From the NCBI RefSeq assembly GCF_004138485.1, contig NZ_RYEV01000008.1, positions 124,001 through 188,000 of the forward strand: 64,000 nucleotides of DNA, in the 5' to 3' direction. Source of the DNA: Peristeroidobacter soli. GTDB taxonomy: Bacteria; Pseudomonadota; Gammaproteobacteria; Steroidobacterales; Steroidobacteraceae. Of the stretch, positions 58,177-64,000 are shown in pieces. The notes below the pieces were generated by a model. That model ran no database searches and had not been told where the DNA came from. It saw only the letters and a list, made by a program, of their open reading frames with translations. A program made the translations under genes and the position numbers. Position 1 is the first letter of the stretch. Each line of letters opens with the position of its first letter.

Positions 58177-61100
58177 TCCTTTCGGAAATCTCGGTTCGCC
58201 GCCCCGTATTCGCGATGGTGGTGAGCCTGTTGCTGACCATCATCGGCCTGATGGCGCTGAGCCGGCTCACGGTGCGTGAGACGCCGAACGTGCAGCCGCC
58301 GGTCGTCAGTATCGACACGGTGTATCGAGGCGCTTCGGCCGCGGTCATCGAATCGAAGATCACCCAGATGATCGAGAACCAGATCGCCGGCCTGGAAGGG
58401 GTCGAGACGCTGCGTTCCTCGAGCTTCGACGAGCGCTCGCGCATCACCATCGAGTTCGCGCTGGATCGCGACATCGAATCGGCGGCGAACGACGTGCGCG
58501 ATCGCGTCTCACGCGTCGTACAGCAGTTGCCCCAGGAGGCCGATCAGCCACAGGTCTCGAAGGTCGATACGTCCTCGGAGCCGGTGATGTGGCTGGCATT
58601 GACCAGCCTCTCGCGCACGCAACTGGAATTGACCGATTACGCCGATCGTTATCTGGTGGATCGGATGTCCGTGGTGCCGGGTGTTGCGTCCATTCGTATC
58701 GGCGGCGAGCGTCGCTACGCGATGCGGGTGTGGCTGGATCGCAAAGCGCTGGCCGCGCGTCAGATGACCGTACAGGACATCGAAGATTCGTTGCGACAGG
58801 AGAACGTCGAGCTGCCGGCGGGTCGTATCGAATCGCTGGAACGCGAATTCACGTTGCGTACCGACACCGGCTTCCGCACGCCGGAGGATTTTCGTCAGCT
58901 CGTGGTCGGTCGCGGCGGCGACGGCTATCTGGTGCGGCTCGGTGAGGTCGCGAACGTCGAAGTTGCAGCGGAAGACCTGCGTTCGATCGCGCGCACCGAT
59001 GGCAAGCCGGGCGTGAGCCTCGGCATCGTTCCTCAATCCACCGCCAACGTGCTCGATGTTTCCAAGGGCGTGTACGCGGAAATGGCCGAGGTGCAGAAGA
59101 CGCTGCCGAGCGATCTGAAGCTCGATATCAGCATCGACGACTCGATCTTCGTCAGCAAATCGATCTACGAAGTGGAGCACGCGCTGGTTACGGCGCTGTT
59201 GCTGGTGCTGGTCGTGATCTATCTATTCCTCGGCACGTTGCGCGCCACCATCATTCCGGTGGTGACGATTCCGGTGTCCATCATCGCCGCGTGTATCGTC
59301 ATGGCGATCGCCGGCTTCTCGGTCAACGTGCTGACGCTGCTCGGCGCGGTGCTCGCTATCGGTCTGGTGGTCGACGACGCCATCGTCGTGCTCGAGAACA
59401 TCGTGCGCCGGATGGAGCTGGGCGAGGCGCCGTTGCTCGCGGCTGTGGACGGCAGTCGTGAGATCGGCTTCGCGGTCATTGCCACCACGCTGGTGCTGAT
59501 GGCGGTGTTCCTGCCGATCTCGTTCATTCCCGGCAACGTCGGCCGGTTGTTCGGCGAGTTCGGCATCACCATCGCGGCGGCCATCGGCATCTCGGCGCTG
59601 GTGTCGCTGACCCTGGTGCCGATGCTGAGCTCGAAGATTTTCGCCAAGGGCATCGTGCGTGGCCGGGTGGCGCATGCCGTCGACCGGTTCTTCCAGTGGC
59701 TGTCGAGGGTGTACGAGATCACGTTGCGTCGAGCGCTGGCGGCACCGCTGGTGGTGGTCGTGGCGGGCGCGCTCGCCTTCGGTCTCGCGTTTGTCTTGTT
59801 CAAGGATCTGCCATCCGAATACACGCCTAGCGAAGATCGTCAGCGCGTGTTCATCCGGCTCACGGCGCCTGAAGGCGCGAGTCTGCAGTATCTCGATCGT
59901 TACCTGCGTCAGGTGGAAGAGGTGGTGCTGGAGGAAGTGGAGCGCGGCAACGTGCGTCGCTTCAACTCTCGCGCCCCGAGCTTCGGTGGCGGCACCGACA
60001 TGAACTCGGGCTTCGTGTCCTTGAACCTCAGTGAATGGGGCGAGCGCGAGGAGTCGGCGCAGCAGATCGCCGCTCGCATGCGCAAGCGGTTGTCCAACCT
60101 GATCGGTGTGCGCGTCAACGTCGGCATGCCCGGTGGATTGGGCATTCGCGGCTCAGGCATTCCTGTGCAAGTGGTGCTCGGCGGCAGCGATTACGAGGAG
60201 CTGGCCAAGTGGCGCGACACCATTCTCGCCAAGGCTTCCGAGAATCCCGGCCTCACCAACCTCGATTCGGATTTCTACGCGCGCAAGCCGCAGATTCGCG
60301 TGATGGTCGATCGCAATCGCGCCGGCGACCTCGGCGTGTCGCTGAACGCGGTGGGCCGAACGTTGGAAACGATGATGGGCTCGCGCATCGTCACGACGTA
60401 TCTGGATCGTGGCGAACAGTACAACGTGATCCTGCAGGCCAAGGATACGGACCGCGCGACGACCAGCGATCTCAACAACATCTACGTGCGCTCGGCAACG
60501 ACACGCCAGCTGGTGCCGCTGTCGAATCTCGTGACCATCGAAGAGACGGCCGGCCCGACCGAGTTGAAGCGCTTCGATCGACTGCGCTCGATCACGATCT
60601 CCGCCAACCTCACGCCGGGCTACTCGTTGGGCGAGGCGCTCGACTACATGGAGAGCCTGATTCGCACCGAGCTGCCGGCGCACGCGGTGATCAATTACGA
60701 CGGCGAGTCGCGCGAGTTCAAACGCTCGGGCGATGCGTTGTATGTGACGTTCATGCTGGCGCTGCTGATCGTGTTCCTGGTGCTGGCCGCGCAGTTCGAA
60801 AGCTTCCGCCACCCGCTGATCATCATGATGACCGTGCCGCTCGCTGTGGCGGGCGCGTTGCTGGGCCTATGGTTTACGGATCGATCCATCAACGTGTACA
60901 GCCAGATCGGCTGCATCATGCTCATCGGACTCGCGGCCAAGAACGGCATCTTGATCGTGGAGTTCGCCAACCAGCTGCGCGACCGCGGTGTGGACTTCCT
61001 CGACTCCATCATCGAATCGTCGGCGATCCGGTTGCGCCCGGTGCTGATGACCAGCCTGTGTACCGTGTTCGGCGCGGTGCCGCTGTTGATCGCATCCGGT

Positions 61101-61316
61101 GCCGGCGCGGAAAGCCGCAGCACCATCGGTTCAGTGATCGTCTACGGCGTGACGTTCTCGTTGTTGTTGACGCTGTACGTGGTGCCGGTCGTCTACGCGT
61201 TCGTCGCCCGAAACACGAAGTCCCCGGAGTACATCAGCCACATGATCGAGAAGTTGCGCGCCACGACGGGGTCAAAGCCCGCTACGCCTCCGCCAACGGA
61301 ATCAAACGTAACTTAG
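58173..61316 (+). CDS. RND efflux permease (AcrB/HAE1 type)
   Basis: ILSEISVRRPVFAMVVSLLLTIIGL; GAVLAIGLVVDDAIVVLENIVRRME; 4-bp overlap with the adaptor gene. Confidence 0.95.
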   Translation: MILSEISVRRPVFAMVVSLLLTIIGLMALSRLTVRETPNVQPPVVSIDTVYRGASAAVIESKITQMIENQIAGLEGVETLRSSSFDERSRITIEFALDRDIESAANDVRDRVSRVVQQLPQEADQPQVSKVDTSSEPVMWLALTSLSRTQLELTDYADRYLVDRMSVVPGVASIRIGGERRYAMRVWLDRKALAARQMTVQDIEDSLRQENVELPAGRIESLEREFTLRTDTGFRTPEDFRQLVVGRGGDGYLVRLGEVANVEVAAEDLRSIARTDGKPGVSLGIVPQSTANVLDVSKGVYAEMAEVQKTLPSDLKLDISIDDSIFVSKSIYEVEHALVTALLLVLVVIYLFLGTLRATIIPVVTIPVSIIAACIVMAIAGFSVNVLTLLGAVLAIGLVVDDAIVVLENIVRRMELGEAPLLAAVDGSREIGFAVIATTLVLMAVFLPISFIPGNVGRLFGEFGITIAAAIGISALVSLTLVPMLSSKIFAKGIVRGRVAHAVDRFFQWLSRVYEITLRRALAAPLVVVVAGALAFGLAFVLFKDLPSEYTPSEDRQRVFIRLTAPEGASLQYLDRYLRQVEEVVLEEVERGNVRRFNSRAPSFGGGTDMNSGFVSLNLSEWGEREESAQQIAARMRKRLSNLIGVRVNVGMPGGLGIRGSGIPVQVVLGGSDYEELAKWRDTILAKASENPGLTNLDSDFYARKPQIRVMVDRNRAGDLGVSLNAVGRTLETMMGSRIVTTYLDRGEQYNVILQAKDTDRATTSDLNNIYVRSATTRQLVPLSNLVTIEETAGPTELKRFDRLRSITISANLTPGYSLGEALDYMESLIRTELPAHAVINYDGESREFKRSGDALYVTFMLALLIVFLVLAAQFESFRHPLIIMMTVPLAVAGALLGLWFTDRSINVYSQIGCIMLIGLAAKNGILIVEFANQLRDRGVDFLDSIIESSAIRLRPVLMTSLCTVFGAVPLLIASGAGAESRSTIGSVIVYGVTFSLLLTLYVVPVVYAFVARNTKSPEYISHMIEKLRATTGSKPATPPPTESNVT

Positions 61317-61362
61317 TACAACCCGCCAAGGAATGAAGTGAACGCGGCGGTAACCCGCCTCA

Positions 61363-61462
61363 GGCACAGGGATGTGCCCGCCGCCGTCTGGCGGCGGCGA
61401 GCGGCAAAAAGTCACGCCTTTTTGCCAGTCTCGCGCGACGGCTCGTGGCAGGGACTGCCCGA
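61363..61462 (+). repeat. Multi-hairpin intergenic element, copy 2
   Basis: GGCAC-AGGGAT-GTGCC; GCCGCCGtctgGCGGCGGC; GGCAAAAAG-tcacgc-CTTTTTGCC; GGCAG-GGA-CTGCC. Confidence 0.75.
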
Positions 61463-61777
61463 TGCCTAGCCCGAAAAGAAGAGCCGGTAGGCTGCAACAC
61501 ATACCGGCTCGGTGTCCCAGAGCGGCTCACAACCACTCTCGCAGGAGGACGGTATATGAGACCACGGCAGATACCCCGCGTTCCCTAAATATTTTGTAAT
61601 TCGGAAATACATTTTTGGAATGGAAGTCGCACCGTTCCGACCCTGTCTTGTCGCATTAATTAGGAAAATTAACCGATCGGTTGGGGCCCATCGGCGCCGG
61701 CCGCAGGGCGGGCATTGCTAGAATGCCGGCTTTGGCCGGTTGGCCCCGTCGGGGCCGCCTGAAACTCGGATCGCGCC

Positions 61778-63274
61778 ATGGCTTTGACGCCCTATCAACA
61801 ACTCGAACAGGAATTCCGGCGCCTGCACGCCTTTCGCAGCGCTGCCAGCCTGTTGCGCTGGGATTCCGCCGTAATGATGCCTCGGGGCAGCTCCGAGCTG
61901 CGGGGCGAACAGCTCGCCGTGCTGGAGACCGAGAGTCACTCGCTGGTGAGCTCGCCGCGGGTCTCCCGGCTGCTCGATCGCGCGGAGGCCAACCTGCAGG
62001 GGCTGGAGGATTGGCAACAAGCCAACCTCAAGGAAATGCGCAGGGAGCGCGACCACGCCATCGCCACTCCGCAGAACCTGGTGTCGCGGCTTGCTAAAGC
62101 GACGGCGCGGGCCGAGATCAAATGGATCGAGGCCCGGCAGAAGAGCGACTTCTCCTTGTTCGCGCCGCATCTGGAAGAAGTGGCGGCCCTGGTGCGGAAC
62201 AAGGCCGACCTGCTCGGCAAGGCGCTCAAGCTCGATCCCTACGACGCCTTGCTGGATGAATTCAGCCCGGGCATGACCGCGGCCGAGATCGACGGCATCT
62301 TTACGACGCTGGGCCGACGTCTGCCGGGCCTGATCCAGGAAGCCATCGACACCCAGGCCAAACATGCGCCGCTGGAAATCACCGGGCGGTTCTCGGCCAG
62401 CAAGCAGCGGCACCTGGCGACCGAGCTGATGAAGACCATGGGCTTCCCGTTCGATCGCGGCCGGCTCGATGAAAGCGAGCATCCGTTCACCGGCGGCATT
62501 CCCGGCGACATCCGTATCACGACCCGTTTCAATCCCGCCGATCCGCTGACCGGGTTGATGGGCGTGCTGCACGAGACCGGTCACGCCATGTACGACGTCG
62601 GTCTGCCGGAACAGTGGCGCGGCCAGCCGGTGGGGCGCGATCGCGGCATGGCCATGCAGGAGAGTCAGTCGCTGCTGCTGGAGATGCTCATCTGCAGGAA
62701 CCGGCCGTTCCTGCGTTATATGAAGCCGCTGATGGAAAAGGCCTTCGGGGTCGCAGGTCCCGAGTGGGAAGTCGAGAATCTGTATCGGCTGTTGACGCGC
62801 GTTCGTCGCAGCCTGATTCGCGTCGATGCCGACGAGGTCACCTATCTGGTGCACATCCTGCTGCGCTATGAGTTGGAGCAGGAGATCCTGAAGGGCGAGT
62901 TGAAGATTCGCGATCTGCCCGAAGCCTGGAACACCCGCATGGGCGACCGGCTCGGCGTGCAGCCCGCGAACGACGCCGAAGGCTGTCTGCAGGACGTGCA
63001 TTGGGCGGTGGGTTCGTTTGGATATTTCCCCTCGTACGCCATCGGCGCCGTGATCGCCGGCCAGCTGTATGAGAGCCTGCGCTCCGATCGGCCGCAGCTC
63101 GATGAGGAAATCGCCGCGGGCCAATTCGGGGGATTGTTCGACTGGTTGCGGCAGAATGTGCATGCGCTGGCCGCGAGCGTCAGCACTCCCGAGCTGATTC
63201 GCAACGCCACCGGCAAGCCGCTGTCCGCCGCCTCCTGGCTGCGCTATATCGAAGGCAAGTACCTGGAACTCTGA
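61778..63274 (+). CDS. M32 family carboxypeptidase (thermostable carboxypeptidase 1 type)
   Basis: [62 protein letters not shown]. Confidence 0.95.
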   Translation: MALTPYQQLEQEFRRLHAFRSAASLLRWDSAVMMPRGSSELRGEQLAVLETESHSLVSSPRVSRLLDRAEANLQGLEDWQQANLKEMRRERDHAIATPQNLVSRLAKATARAEIKWIEARQKSDFSLFAPHLEEVAALVRNKADLLGKALKLDPYDALLDEFSPGMTAAEIDGIFTTLGRRLPGLIQEAIDTQAKHAPLEITGRFSASKQRHLATELMKTMGFPFDRGRLDESEHPFTGGIPGDIRITTRFNPADPLTGLMGVLHETGHAMYDVGLPEQWRGQPVGRDRGMAMQESQSLLLEMLICRNRPFLRYMKPLMEKAFGVAGPEWEVENLYRLLTRVRRSLIRVDADEVTYLVHILLRYELEQEILKGELKIRDLPEAWNTRMGDRLGVQPANDAEGCLQDVHWAVGSFGYFPSYAIGAVIAGQLYESLRSDRPQLDEEIAAGQFGGLFDWLRQNVHALAASVSTPELIRNATGKPLSAASWLRYIEGKYLEL

Positions 63275-63276
63275 GC

Positions 63277-64000
63277 ATGTGGGCCGCCCCTGACACTTCG
63301 AACAACTTCAAGCGCCTGCAGGCCCGGCTGCGCAGCCAGGCCGGCAAGGCCATCGAAGATTTCCGCATGATCGAGGCGGGCGACAAGGTGATGGTGTGCC
63401 TGTCGGGCGGCAAGGATTCCTATACCTTGCTGGACATCCTGATGTCGCTCCAGCGCAGCGCGCCGGTCGAGTTCAGCCTGCTCGCGGTCAACCTGGATCA
63501 GAAACAGCCGGGCTTTCCCGAACACGTGCTGCCCGAGTATCTGAAGGCGCTCGGTGTGCCGTTTCATATCATCGAGCAGGACACGTACAGCGTCGTCAAA
63601 CGCGTCATTCCCGAAGGCAAGACCATGTGCGGGCTGTGCTCGCGGCTGCGGCGTGGCGCCTTGTATCGATTCGCGGCGGAGAACGGCGTCACCAAAATCG
63701 CGCTCGGCCATCATCGCGACGACATCGTCGAAACGCTGTTCCTGAACATGTTCTTCGGCGGCAAGCTCAAGGCCATGCCGCCCAAGCTGCACTCGGAAGA
63801 TGGACGTCACATCGTGATTCGTCCGCTGGCCTACATTCCCGAGGCCGACATCGAACGTTATGCGCGCGTCCGGGAGTTTCCGTTGATTCCGTGCTCGCTG
63901 TGCGGCTCGCAGGAGAACATGCAGCGGGTCGAGATCAAGAAGATGCTGCGCGAGTGGGAACGTCAATATCCCGGCCGCACCGAAACCATCTTCTCCAGTC
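63277..64000 (+). CDS. ttcA: tRNA 2-thiocytidine(32) synthetase, 3' truncated by window edge
   Basis: [20 protein letters not shown]-loop; [29 protein letters not shown]. Confidence 0.93.
   Translation, partial: MWAAPDTSNNFKRLQARLRSQAGKAIEDFRMIEAGDKVMVCLSGGKDSYTLLDILMSLQRSAPVEFSLLAVNLDQKQPGFPEHVLPEYLKALGVPFHIIEQDTYSVVKRVIPEGKTMCGLCSRLRRGALYRFAAENGVTKIALGHHRDDIVETLFLNMFFGGKLKAMPPKLHSEDGRHIVIRPLAYIPEADIERYARVREFPLIPCSLCGSQENMQRVEIKKMLREWERQYPGRTETIFSS

Noticed and set aside
60035-61336. 433-aa plus-strand ORF in alternate frame
   Set aside because: Overlaps the RND permease in another frame; Arg-rich nonsense composition
61718-63163. 481-aa minus-strand ORF
   Set aside because: Antisense shadow of the M32 carboxypeptidase
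1-64000. CRISPR arrays, tRNA/rRNA genes, integrases, toxin-antitoxin or restriction systems
   Set aside because: None recognised in the sequence or ORF track; not excluded by a proper tRNAscan/Infernal/HMM search

Overview
High-GC, gene-dense window from a gammaproteobacterial-type chromosome. The lineage is inferred from gene content and looks Steroidobacter/Xanthomonadales-like; it was not tested. Main blocks: (1) a cellulolytic locus of GH5, AA10 LPMO and GH6 (0.8-7.5 kb); (2) housekeeping and envelope genes, including folE, M48 proteases, a CpxRA-like two-component system, an AroQ-PheC fusion and LemA/M48; (3) a giant tandem-fused UvrA (24.7-30.5 kb); (4) an accessory island at 30.5-48 kb with two TonB-dependent receptors, at least five 2OG-Fe(II)/AspH-type hydroxylase domains, three sulfotransferase domains, TPR modules and several small exported proteins; (5) glgC/LEA14/glgA, phaR-phaEC, cysK, an RND pump, an M32 carboxypeptidase and partial ttcA. 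Most notable non-coding structure: a 282-bp MITE-like nested palindrome flanked by CTAG that separates LEA14 and glgA exactly at their stop codons, and a dispersed multi-hairpin 3'UTR element whose loops resemble the CsrA/RsmA binding consensus. Best candidate for an undescribed system: the hydroxylase/sulfotransferase/TonB-receptor island with its paired small secreted C-x15-C proteins. No CRISPR array, tRNA, rRNA or complete transposase was recognised.
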